Part shown: positions 51,849-58,972 of the stretch, piece by piece
How the letters are laid out: each line of letters opens with the position of its first letter
Position numbering within the stretch: position 1 is the stretch's first letter
Assembly: GCA_913778495.1 (NCBI GenBank)
Contig: CAJYVD010000013.1
Span: 62,001 to 126,000 of the forward strand
Source: an uncultured Pantoea sp.
Lineage (GTDB): Bacteria; Pseudomonadota; Gammaproteobacteria; Enterobacterales; Enterobacteriaceae
DNA length: 64,000 nt
Direction of reading: 5' to 3'
Made by a program: the position numbers and the translations under genes
The notes under the pieces: model-generated
What the model saw: the letters and a program-made list of their open reading frames with translations, nothing else
Told to the model about the DNA's origin: nothing
The model's database searches: none

Positions 51849-52012
51849 AATCCCCCATGTGTAACTGCTGACCACCGTAACACTTAGCCGGGAAAATTGT
51901 CGGCTTTTCCTCCCGCACTTACGGATTGAGCTTTCCTACCCACACTTTTCATGTCACCGAACGGGCATTTTTTGTGCCTACAGAAAAATAAATAACTAAA
52001 CAAATCAATGTT

Positions 52013-52076
52013 GTTTAGTAAATCACGCATTTATGTTTAGTAAACACTTGACGATAAAGTTTATCGTTTATTAAAC
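52013..52076. promoter_or_regulatory. Left operator region, three palindromic repressor sites
   Basis: GTTTAGTAAAT (52013-52023), GTTTAGTAAAC (52035-52045) and GTTTATTAAAC (52066-52076): 11-bp palindromes of form GTTTA-N-TAAAC. Related sites occur at pR (49560-49578). They surround and overlap pL. An inverted ACTAAACA/TGTTTAGT pair also begins at about 51994. Confidence 0.8.
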
Positions 52077-52077
52077 T
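52048..52077 (+). promoter_or_regulatory. Early leftward promoter pL
   Basis: TTGACG (52048-52053) and TAAACT (52072-52077) with an 18-bp spacer; the same hexamers as pR. It drives N, cIII and the recombination genes on the plus strand. Confidence 0.82.
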
Positions 52078-52121
52078 ACACCCCATCAACAGGACGCTGG
52101 CAAACAACGAAACGGACAACA

Positions 52122-52168
52122 CGCTCTTTTAACAACGGTGACGGATCACCTACGTGGCTGAAAAGCCA
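52122..52168 (+). promoter_or_regulatory. nutL antitermination site
   Basis: boxA-like CGCTCTTTTAACA, then boxB TGGCTGAAAAGCCA (52155-52168), a 5-bp stem with a GAAA tetraloop, about 100 bp before N. The linker contains CCTACGT as in nutR. Both sites thus have the same architecture, with different stem bases in boxB. Confidence 0.82.
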
Positions 52169-52272
52169 GTTAGTACCAAAGCGTGAATTTTGGGATGGGG
52201 AATTGCAGCCCACCGAGGCAAGCCGAAGATAAGCACCGGCGCCCATCACCAAAATTCACTCAGGAGGTATCT

Positions 52273-52599
52273 ATGACACGCAGAACTCAATTCTCTGGTT
52301 CAGCTTCAGGTCGTCGTCGTGAACGCCGTGCTCACCTTCAGAGTGAAGCCAGCGTAAGCGCAGAAATGTTGCACCGCCCCACTCCAAGCCGCGTTGTGAT
52401 GCTGTGCAAGCGGCCGGCAGCGGACCGCGTAGTTAAAGCAGTTGATACCGAGACCGAGTATCACAAACAGATTCTGGCCGGTGCGTCGGCTTACGTAGAG
52501 CACCGAATCAGCAAGAAGTACCAGCGAGTCAGCAACGAGGCTGGCCGTCAGATTCATGCAGTTCAGAAGATGCGCGGAAGATCGATTCCGCTGATATAA
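52273..52599 (+). CDS. Early antitermination protein N
   Basis: 108 aa (lambda N 107) from ATG after AGGAGGT. An Arg-rich RNA-binding motif lies near the N-terminus (GRRRERRAHLQSEA; lambda TRRRERRAEKQAQW). The C-terminus QKMRGRSIPLI matches lambda QKIKGKSIPLI, and EYHKQILAG matches lambda EYHKQIES. It binds boxB of nutL and nutR and makes polymerase ignore early terminators. First gene of the pL operon. Confidence 0.93.
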   Translation: MTRRTQFSGSASGRRRERRAHLQSEASVSAEMLHRPTPSRVVMLCKRPAADRVVKAVDTETEYHKQILAGASAYVEHRISKKYQRVSNEAGRQIHAVQKMRGRSIPLI

Positions 52600-52628
52600 T
52601 CAATTCTTTAGATAAATGGAGCTTTATC

Positions 52629-53207
52629 GTGGGATTTGAAGATTTCATTTCAAAAGTATTAGTTGGCTCATTATCAGGTTTGATTATTGCTTATTTCACT
52701 GCTAGATATGCGCTTGATAGATTTTATCGAGAAAAGTGGTGGGATAAAAGAGCAAGCCTATATGTTCAATTGGTTGAGTCTATTTATGCAATAAAAAAGG
52801 CCTCTATACACTGGTATGAAGAGGAGATATCAAAAAAATCAGGATTCTCAGAGCGTTCTTTTGAATTTAATGCGGAACAAATAAAAGCACTTGAAGCAGA
52901 GCATGATAAGGCTGTCATAGATCTTATGAGGATATCTGACTTATCACCATTACTCCTGAATGAAAAATGTAAAGAACTCATTGAGAGTTATTTGGAGCAA
53001 CGGACAAACCTGCAAAGCCAGTTTGATTATGATGCAATCGCAATAGACGATGCAGTCAGTGAAAGCCTCGATAATATTGTTGCCCTGTTAGACTCCATAA
53101 TGATTGAAGCCAGAAAAGAACTACGCTCGGATCACAAATCATTTAAGGAGCAATTAAAGCCCGGCATTGAATATATTAGAGATAAAATTAAAGCTTTGAA
53201 AAAATAA
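52629..53207 (+). CDS. Membrane-anchored coiled-coil protein in the pL operon
   Basis: 192 aa, GTG start after GGAG. One transmembrane helix near residues 8-28, then a long helical cytoplasmic part (YVQLVESIYAIKKASIHWYEEE; EQIKALEAEHDKAV). AT-rich compared with its neighbours. It lies between N and cIII, where lambda and P22 carry ral/sieB superinfection-exclusion genes, but no clear SieB similarity was seen. A terminator follows. Confidence 0.7.
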   Translation: MGFEDFISKVLVGSLSGLIIAYFTARYALDRFYREKWWDKRASLYVQLVESIYAIKKASIHWYEEEISKKSGFSERSFEFNAEQIKALEAEHDKAVIDLMRISDLSPLLLNEKCKELIESYLEQRTNLQSQFDYDAIAIDDAVSESLDNIVALLDSIMIEARKELRSDHKSFKEQLKPGIEYIRDKIKALKK

Positions 53208-53227
53208 TCTGACAGAAGCCAAATCAA

Positions 53228-53249
53228 GCCCGCTAAGTGCGGGCTTTTT
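53228..53249 (+). terminator. Early terminator (tL-like)
   Basis: GCCCGC-TAAGT-GCGGGC followed by five T, 20 bp after the 192-aa gene. It would be overridden by N. Confidence 0.85.
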
Positions 53250-53295
53250 ATTGGGTATCGCAAATCAAAAGACATCGTAACGGCGAGGTGATCGC

Positions 53296-53535
53296 GTGAG
53301 CATATTTATAAAAAGGTACGACCGGAAAGAAGGCGAGACAACTTTCTCACTTTCATCGAATGGTCGCTTAGTGGGAAGGCTTGAGGTCAAGCTAAGCAGA
53401 GATGATTGGGAGCAAATCCACTCTCTGTTTGATAAAGCCTTTCAAAGTGGTTTCGCTGATGGATGCGCTTCGAAAGCTTCAGAGATTCGAAATGCTCTTG
53501 GAATAACAATTACGACGGGCATTAGCCATGTTTAA
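53296..53535 (+). CDS. Hypothetical 79-aa protein
   Basis: 79 aa, GTG start after GAGGTGAT. It begins MSIFIKRYDRKEGETTFSLS and has a short beta-rich N-terminus and a helical end (LFDKAFQSGFADGCASKASEIRNAL). No family recognised. It follows a terminator in the pL operon. Confidence 0.6.
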   Translation: MSIFIKRYDRKEGETTFSLSSNGRLVGRLEVKLSRDDWEQIHSLFDKAFQSGFADGCASKASEIRNALGITITTGISHV

Positions 53536-53684
53536 ACAGAAGATGCCAGTAATCACAAATGAAGACAAGTGAGGCTGCCTAACCCGCAGCCTTTTTCACA
53601 TCTGGAGGAGGACTGGCGCTGAAAGACGGCCTAATCCCTAACACCACCATCACCTACTAACCAACTCATACCAAGGAATCACCC

Positions 53685-53825
53685 ATGCAGGCATTCGCTA
53701 TCGCTGGGGCTACCCACATGGGTGGCTTCAGTTTTAACACGTCTCAACTTGACCGGATCGTCAGTCGCATTCGTTCCGGCTGGCGCGCATTTATCGACAC
53801 ATTGAAACAGCGGGGGCAGCCATGA
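53685..53825 (+). CDS. CIII regulatory protein
   Basis: 46 aa with AAGGA 9 bp upstream. MQAFAIAGATHMGG aligns with the start of lambda CIII (MQYAIAGWPVAG), and the amphipathic helix QLDRIVSRIRSGWRAFIDTL matches the lambda CIII helix LLERITRKLRDGWKRLIDIL. CIII inhibits the FtsH protease and protects CII, promoting lysogeny. Its stop overlaps the start of the next small gene (ATGA). Confidence 0.85.
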   Translation: MQAFAIAGATHMGGFSFNTSQLDRIVSRIRSGWRAFIDTLKQRGQP

Positions 53826-53935
53826 AATCACGCTACTTCCTGAAAGCTCAGGAGCTTTCCAGAGAAGCCCACCTTTTCGGCGATAGCACGAAATGGGCAA
53901 TGGCAATGCTGTTACTGCGGAGGGCTTGCCAGTGA
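53822..53935 (+). CDS. Kil-like small protein
   Basis: 37 aa, starting MKSRYFLKAQELSREAHLFG. It follows cIII with an ATGA overlap and precedes the next gene with a GTGA overlap, so it is surely translated in series. Weak resemblance to lambda Kil (F-x-GD-x3-F/W-x2-A pattern) and the same gene order suggest an FtsZ-directed division inhibitor; this is tentative. Confidence 0.55.
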   Translation: MKSRYFLKAQELSREAHLFGDSTKWAMAMLLLRRACQ

Positions 53936-54237
53936 GCCGAGTCACGTTAACTGCCAAAGATAAAGCCGAAGTGTTTCGTATCATTGAGGCGCTGCCGGTT
54001 GAAGAGCGCGAAGACATTGCTGCGGAAGTCGATGGATGGATGAACCGGCACCACGTTAACCCGCTGATGATGGCGGCGCAGATGATGCTGAGTCAGCACT
54101 GCTCGCAGGCGGCGATTTCAGTTCTCGACAGCAGCGATGACTGGCACATGAAATTCGACGACATGCTTCGCGAACTGCTTATTTACGTTGGCGAATGCGA
54201 TCGAAGCGTTAACGTACTGATAAACAGGGCGGCGTGA
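53932..54237 (+). CDS. Hypothetical 101-aa protein at the gam position
   Basis: 101 aa, GTG start after GGAGG. It begins SRVTLTAKDKAEVFRIIEAL and contains DGWMNRHHVNPLMMAAQMML. Helical and acidic. It lies between kil and recE, where lambda has gam; no sequence resemblance to Gam was seen, so a RecBCD-inhibiting role is only positional. It overlaps recE by 1-4 bp. Confidence 0.65.
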   Translation: MSRVTLTAKDKAEVFRIIEALPVEEREDIAAEVDGWMNRHHVNPLMMAAQMMLSQHCSQAAISVLDSSDDWHMKFDDMLRELLIYVGECDRSVNVLINRAA

Positions 54238-55055
54238 TGGAACCGGGAATTTATTACGACATCTCAAACGAGGCCTATCACCACGGCGCCGGCATCAGCA
54301 AATCTCAGCTGGATGACATCGCAATCAACCCGGCTATTTTCCAGTGGCGCAAAGACGCGCCAGAGGACGAAGAGAAGAAAGCCGCTCTCGACATGGGGAC
54401 TGCCCTGCACTGTCTGCTCCTTGAGCCGGATGAATTCGATAAGCGCTTCATCGTGGCGCCGGAGTTCAACCGCCGAACCAATGAGGGTAAGGCGAACGAA
54501 AAAGCTTTTCTGCAGGACTGCGAAGGCATGGGCATGACTGTTATGGATGCCGAACAGGGGCGCAAGCTCAAACTAATGCGCGCCAGCGCCCTCGCCCATC
54601 CTGCCGCGCGCTGGCTGCTGGAAGCGGAGGGGCATCAGGAGGCGTCAATTTACTGGAACGATGAGCAAACCGGCGAGCTTTGCCGCATCCGGCCAGACAA
54701 ATTCCTGTCCCAGCAACCGGTAATAGTGGACGTGAAGAAAGTGGCCGATATGAGCCGCTTTGCGCGTCACGTTGAAGAGTTCCGCTATCACGTTCAGGAC
54801 GCCTACTACCGCGAAGGGTTCAGCAAACAGTTCGGTGAATACCCGCTATTCGTTTTCATCGCCGTCAGCGAGTCGATCGACTGCGGCCGCTATCCGGTGC
54901 GCGTCTTCCAGCTCGGTGAGGATGACGTCGCCGTGGGCTATGACCTGTTTCGCCGCGACCTCACCGCCTACCACGAATGCATGCAGTCCGGTAACTGGGG
55001 CGGCATTGAAGAAATCACGCGCCCTGATTGGGCCAAGAGAAAGGATTACGCATGA
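54237..55055 (+). CDS. RecE-type 5'-3' exonuclease (exonuclease VIII domain)
   Basis: 272 aa from ATG 54237 (GTG 54234 possible). The family start (PGIYYDISNEAYHHGAGISKSQLDDI) and the PD-(D/E)xK core (IRPDKF-(x)8-VDVKK) are present. It corresponds to the C-terminal nuclease part of E. coli RecE. It resects double-stranded ends for RecT annealing in phage recombination. It overlaps recT by 4 bp. Confidence 0.92.
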   Translation: MEPGIYYDISNEAYHHGAGISKSQLDDIAINPAIFQWRKDAPEDEEKKAALDMGTALHCLLLEPDEFDKRFIVAPEFNRRTNEGKANEKAFLQDCEGMGMTVMDAEQGRKLKLMRASALAHPAARWLLEAEGHQEASIYWNDEQTGELCRIRPDKFLSQQPVIVDVKKVADMSRFARHVEEFRYHVQDAYYREGFSKQFGEYPLFVFIAVSESIDCGRYPVRVFQLGEDDVAVGYDLFRRDLTAYHECMQSGNWGGIEEITRPDWAKRKDYA

Positions 55056-55954
55056 GCAACGAAATTATTCAGTCGCCGGTCAACGAGGCCGACACCAAAG
55101 CAGCTATTTTCAGCCCGACGGGTCTGCAAAAACTGCAGGCATTTGCCGAGGTCATGGCACAGGGCAAAGCTACCGTTCCGCAGCATCTGGCAGGTAAGCC
55201 TGCTGACTGTCTGGCCATTGCGCTGCAGGCGGCCCAATGGGGAATGAACCCGTATGCAGTGGCGCAGAAAACTCACCTAGTAAACGGCACCCTGGGCTAT
55301 GAGGCGCAACTGGTAAATGCGGTGATCACCAGCTCAACAGCCGTACAGGGTCGCTTCAAATACGAATACGGCGGTGACTGGGACAAATTCAAACCAGGCG
55401 CGGCCAATGCATCTAATGAGCGAGGGCTTTGTGTGCGGGTCGGCGCCATGCTGCGCGGTGAAACGGAAATCACCTGGGGGGAGCCGCTCTACATGGAATA
55501 CGTTACCACGCGCAATTCCCCGCTGTGGAAAACGGCCCCCAAGCAGCAACTGGCCTATTTGGCCGTTAAATACTGGGCGCGCCTTTACTGCCCGGATGTG
55601 ATTCTCGGCGTTTATACGCCAGATGAATTCGAGCAGACACAGCGCGCGGAACGTGATGTAACCCCGGCGCGCAGCCGTGCTGACCTCAACAATCTGATTA
55701 ACAACAGGCCAGCTGATCAGCAGCAAACGGCAGAGAGAGAAATCAATCCAACCTCCACCAGCGACGTCCCACGAACGCCGGATCAGCTGCTGGCAGATTT
55801 CACTGAGGCATCTGCTAACGCCGACTCAGTGCAAAGCCTCGATCGCTACTACAAATACGCCGCGAAAGTGCTGGCTGAAAATGTAGAGCATCTCGAAAAG
55901 GCAACTGACGTTTACCTGATGCGGAAAGCAGAGCTTGATGAAGCAGGAGGCTGA
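55052..55954 (+). CDS. RecT single-strand annealing protein
   Basis: 300 aa from MSNEIIQSPVNEADTKAAIF. It contains the RecT core (LAIALQAAQWGMNPYAVAQKTHLVNGTLGYEAQL and YLAVKYWARLYCPDVILGVYTPDE). It anneals complementary strands after RecE resection. The C-terminal tail is polar and variable. Confidence 0.93.
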   Translation: MSNEIIQSPVNEADTKAAIFSPTGLQKLQAFAEVMAQGKATVPQHLAGKPADCLAIALQAAQWGMNPYAVAQKTHLVNGTLGYEAQLVNAVITSSTAVQGRFKYEYGGDWDKFKPGAANASNERGLCVRVGAMLRGETEITWGEPLYMEYVTTRNSPLWKTAPKQQLAYLAVKYWARLYCPDVILGVYTPDEFEQTQRAERDVTPARSRADLNNLINNRPADQQQTAEREINPTSTSDVPRTPDQLLADFTEASANADSVQSLDRYYKYAAKVLAENVEHLEKATDVYLMRKAELDEAGG

Positions 55955-55955
55955 A

Positions 55956-56354
55956 ATGCTTAAAGTCCTCAACTACCGCCGCAACTCCCACCCGAATTCG
56001 GGTTTCAAGGAAAAGGTGGTTTTCCAGTTAAGCAAGAAACCAATGACAGGGCGCGAATTAAGCGCCCTTTTTCATATGTCACTTGGGCAATTCAACAGCC
56101 TGATGCGCGGCTGCCTGCACGGGGAGACAGCGGTAATTACTGCTGCTGACCCGGTGCCGGTAGATGGCTGCACAGACTTCACCTACTCGCTGATCAGCAC
56201 AAGCCGAATCACTCCAGCCCGACCTCAAACCATGCTCATCAGTCGCCGGTCACTGGCAGAACGCGGCGAGGATAAGCGTCAGCAAAACATCATCGCAGCC
56301 GAAAAGCATGCACGCCTCATTAAGCGTGGCTGGTACCAAGGCTACCTGGGCTAA
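55956..56354 (+). CDS. Hypothetical phage protein after recT
   Basis: 132 aa from MLKVLNYRRNSHPNSGF (GGAGG upstream). KPMTGRELSALFHMSLGQFNSLMRG suggests a winged-helix-like DNA-binding segment, and the C-terminal half is basic. A terminator-like hairpin lies inside the coding region at 56049-56072. No family recognised. Confidence 0.6.
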   Translation: MLKVLNYRRNSHPNSGFKEKVVFQLSKKPMTGRELSALFHMSLGQFNSLMRGCLHGETAVITAADPVPVDGCTDFTYSLISTSRITPARPQTMLISRRSLAERGEDKRQQNIIAAEKHARLIKRGWYQGYLG

Positions 56355-56438
56355 CTATTTTCGCCGCGGCATTGAGCATGACAGCGGCATCAGGGGTAAG
56401 AGATGGAGCACTAAATTTCTTGGCCAAGTGGAATAAAG

Positions 56439-57215
56439 ATGATTATGATGTTGATAACCAGCACAGTCATGAAACAAAAAATGCTTAGTACAATTAAAGA
56501 GATATTTTTATCCATAAAAAAAACATCAACAGAAAGGATAAGCAATCCTTTTTATGGGGTATTTATACTTACTTGGATACCTTTTAATTGGGAGGCCTTA
56601 TCCATCTTAATATTTAGTGAAATAAAGATGGATGAAAGAGTAAGATTTATTAATTCAGCATACCCTTTTTGTTTCTTCTTACCTTTCTTTTTGGCAATAC
56701 TATTAACCTTAATCATACCGTTTTGCACCGAGAAACTGACATTTTGGCAATCCCGGCCTATTAGCAGAACTTCTACGATCATTGCCATGAGAAAAAAGAA
56801 AATATTCACATCGGACATTTCAGTTGAACGCTTCCGGGCCAAAAAAGATGTTGCCTATGACAGATATAAGGTTGGAGCTGAAAAGGAAATTCAAAGCATG
56901 AAAGAGGAAATTGCGAGATCAGTTATAAAAACCGGAGAGCTTAACAACTCACTAGCGGAGGCTCAAGATAAGATAATTGAACTTGAAAATAAGCTAAAAG
57001 ATGCCAAAAAAGCATTAGAGTCCTCACCATCATCTGAGCTCAACTTAAAAAACCTACAGGAAAAAATGAGTGAGATTCAGCATGAAAACTCTCTTAAATC
57101 AAAACGGCTAACAGCGGATAGCGCATTAATCTCAATGTTGCGGTCGAAAGTCATTTCTTTGGGAGGTGACCCTGATATGAATACAGTCAGTAAAAACCCA
57201 CAGGAACAAGACTAG
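56439..57215 (+). CDS. Two-span membrane protein with coiled-coil C-terminus
   Basis: 258 aa from 56439; a start at 56481 (MLSTIKEIFLSIKK) may be the true one. The ERISNPFYGVFILTWIPFNWEAL segment leads into the first membrane helix; a second lies near residues 75-97 and a charged coiled coil near 155-225. The ERI-NPF-G-FI-W pattern recurs in uncharacterised bacterial membrane proteins. The gene is much more AT-rich than its neighbours, implying separate acquisition. Function unknown. Confidence 0.65.
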   Translation: MIMMLITSTVMKQKMLSTIKEIFLSIKKTSTERISNPFYGVFILTWIPFNWEALSILIFSEIKMDERVRFINSAYPFCFFLPFFLAILLTLIIPFCTEKLTFWQSRPISRTSTIIAMRKKKIFTSDISVERFRAKKDVAYDRYKVGAEKEIQSMKEEIARSVIKTGELNNSLAEAQDKIIELENKLKDAKKALESSPSSELNLKNLQEKMSEIQHENSLKSKRLTADSALISMLRSKVISLGGDPDMNTVSKNPQEQD

Positions 57216-57308
57216 GGAATACTATCAAAACAATAATGTAACTATCAAAGTTTAGTGCTGCAGTTCCCATGCGGGAACTGACCCGGTTTATTTCAAAGAG
57301 GAAGCAAG

Positions 57309-57506
57309 ATGATATTTAACGTTCATTTTACAGAAAGCGGAATTACTAAAGAATTAGAGTTTGACGAGGCGCCATTACCTGATGACGTCCTGACTATTCG
57401 AGAAGGTGGTATAGAAAATAAGTTTTGGGTTGTATCGGTAAGTGGTTCCATTGACGCAGCTAAAAAGACGCAGCCCGGCCAAATAAGAGTAAAGCAATTA
57501 GATTAA
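57309..57506 (+). CDS. Hypothetical 65-aa protein
   Basis: 65 aa after GAGGAAGC; starts MIFNVHFTESGITKELEFDE. Beta-rich, acidic and soluble, without recognised motif. A terminator follows 32 bp after the stop. Confidence 0.6.
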   Translation: MIFNVHFTESGITKELEFDEAPLPDDVLTIREGGIENKFWVVSVSGSIDAAKKTQPGQIRVKQLD

Positions 57507-57537
57507 AGCCTTTAAATTCCCCCACGAAATCCCATGA

Positions 57538-57558
57538 CCTGCTACGGCAGGTTTTTTT
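57538..57558 (+). terminator. Intrinsic terminator in the pL operon
   Basis: CCTGC-TACG-GCAGG followed by seven T. Confidence 0.8.
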
Positions 57559-57582
57559 ACGTCCAAATTTCGGAGAATCATC

Positions 57583-57798
57583 ATGTGTGCAGATCCTATT
57601 GATAACGCATCAGAACTGGAATTACTCAACACGCAGATAGCGCTGGCTAACCGGCCAGTGCCGGAGCCCAGATCGCTAACTTGTCGCAACGGCGACTGCG
57701 GCGAACCATCACGCGACGGATGCAATTACTGTTCGCCGGAGTGCCGAGAGGATCATGAGCGGGAATTATGGGCAGCAAAAAACAGAAAGGTGGCATGA
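57583..57798 (+). CDS. Zinc-finger protein, TraR/DksA-like
   Basis: 71 aa, starting MCADPIDNASELELLNTQIAL. A late Cys cluster (CRNGDCGEPSRDGCNYCSPEC) resembles the zinc finger of phage TraR/DksA-type small proteins, but the preceding coiled coil is short, so the assignment is tentative. It overlaps the next gene by 4 bp. Confidence 0.55.
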   Translation: MCADPIDNASELELLNTQIALANRPVPEPRSLTCRNGDCGEPSRDGCNYCSPECREDHERELWAAKNRKVA

Positions 57799-58019
57799 CG
57801 CCACAGATTGAAAACGCGTTAAGGGCCGTAGCGCGCAAGTGCAGAAAGGATATCAGAACCGCCATTGAAGGCAGGCCCAAATCAGACCACGACCGCATTA
57901 TCACCGCCATTCTTGACCACCACGCCAAAACTATTGACTGCCTGCCCCCTGATACATTCCGGCCAAAATCATGGCTTGTGTATTACGTGCGCCAGATTGA
58001 AAAGGAGTTAAGAAAGTGA
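57795..58019 (+). CDS. Hypothetical 74-aa protein
   Basis: 74 aa from MTPQIENALRAVARKCRKD (AAAGGTGG upstream); an earlier Met at 57768 is possible. Basic and helical, ending YYVRQIEKELRK. It is coupled to neighbours on both sides by overlaps. Family not recognised. Confidence 0.6.
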   Translation: MTPQIENALRAVARKCRKDIRTAIEGRPKSDHDRIITAILDHHAKTIDCLPPDTFRPKSWLVYYVRQIEKELRK

Positions 58020-58294
58020 AGTTTTCATCATTAAAGCCAGGCATGGTTGTTTACGATGTGCAGCGACATCACATGGGGAATACAACCGTCATGACCCATT
58101 CAGTATACAAAGTTCACGTTTTAGAAGTGCACGATAACCACATCGTCGCCTCATGGAATGGCAACCCGCCGACTAAATATTTTGAGGGGGGAGTTTCAAG
58201 GCTTAAGAAGAATGAGCCCGTCATGATTCGCTCAGCCATGGGATATTCACGCCCAGCCACGCGAGCTGAGAAAGAAGCACTTAAATCTAATTAA
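58016..58294 (+). CDS. Hypothetical 92-aa protein
   Basis: 92 aa, GTG start overlapping the preceding stop. It begins MKFSSLKPGMVVYDVQRHHM, beta-rich, like small SH3-like barrels (KVHVLEVHDNHIVASWNG). Function unknown. Confidence 0.6.
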   Translation: MKFSSLKPGMVVYDVQRHHMGNTTVMTHSVYKVHVLEVHDNHIVASWNGNPPTKYFEGGVSRLKKNEPVMIRSAMGYSRPATRAEKEALKSN

Positions 58295-58341
58295 TCTTCC
58301 ACCCACCCTATTCACTATCGCGCTCTGCGTGAGGATTTGTT

Positions 58342-58677
58342 ATGTCTATTAAAGAGCTTCAGCAAAGAATTCATCAGCAGAACATCGAGGCTGGTTGGTG
58401 GGAGAATCCACGCGAGAAAGGTACGTTACTTTGCCTCATCCATTCAGAAATCAGCGAGGCCATGGAAGGAGAACGCAAGAACCTCATGGATGACCATTTG
58501 CCACACCGCAAGATGGCAGAGGTTGAGTTGGCTGACGCTGTTATACGAATCCTCGATTATGCGCATGCCTTTGGTTACGACATTGAAGGTGCGATTGCGG
58601 AGAAGCTCGATTACAACCGCCAGCGCGCCGACCATAAAAAAGAAAACCGCAGCCAGCCTAACGGCAAGCAGTTCTGA
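58342..58677 (+). CDS. MazG-like nucleotide pyrophosphohydrolase
   Basis: 111 aa. The all-alpha NTP pyrophosphatase pattern is present: SEISEAMEGER (first Glu pair) and EVELADAVIRILDYA (E-x2-D metal site). Phage members remove or alter non-canonical or regulatory nucleotides. It is followed by a coupled 32-aa gene. Confidence 0.8.
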   Translation: MSIKELQQRIHQQNIEAGWWENPREKGTLLCLIHSEISEAMEGERKNLMDDHLPHRKMAEVELADAVIRILDYAHAFGYDIEGAIAEKLDYNRQRADHKKENRSQPNGKQF

Positions 58678-58775
58678 TGAACACGCGAACCGACATATCC
58701 CCCGACGAGTTCAACCTGTGGCTCGCCGTTTTTATTTGCATCGTGCTGGCCTGGAACTGGCCGTATAAGGAGTAG
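58677..58775 (+). CDS. 32-aa single-span membrane peptide
   Basis: ATG overlaps the preceding TGA (TGATG). It begins MNTRTDISPDEFNLWL and then has a hydrophobic stretch of about 14 residues ending WNWPYKE. Its tight coupling to the MazG-like gene and the ribosome site of xis inside its end (AAGGAG) support translation. Function unknown. Confidence 0.55.
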   Translation: MNTRTDISPDEFNLWLAVFICIVLAWNWPYKE

Positions 58776-58777
58776 AT

Positions 58778-58972
58778 ATGGAATCCCCATACATGACATT
58801 TGAGGAAACGGCCGCTTTCTTCCGCCGTTCAGTTAAAACCATCCGTAACTGGAACAGCCGCGACAGGCGCACTGGTGAAAAGCGCATGTGCGGATTTCCT
58901 GACCCGGCTCATCACGGCCTGTTCTTGAAAAGCGATATCGAGAAGTTTGGTAAGTTACATTGTCACGATTGA
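58778..58972 (+). CDS. xis: Excisionase (Xis-like)
   Basis: 64 aa, AAGGAG upstream. A MerR/AlpA-like helix-turn-helix is visible (MTFEETAAFFRRSVKTIRNWNSRD) followed by a wing-like basic part. Location next to, and convergent with, the integrase supports an excisionase that turns the recombination toward excision. It overlaps int by 18 bp. Confidence 0.82.
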   Translation: MESPYMTFEETAAFFRRSVKTIRNWNSRDRRTGEKRMCGFPDPAHHGLFLKSDIEKFGKLHCHD

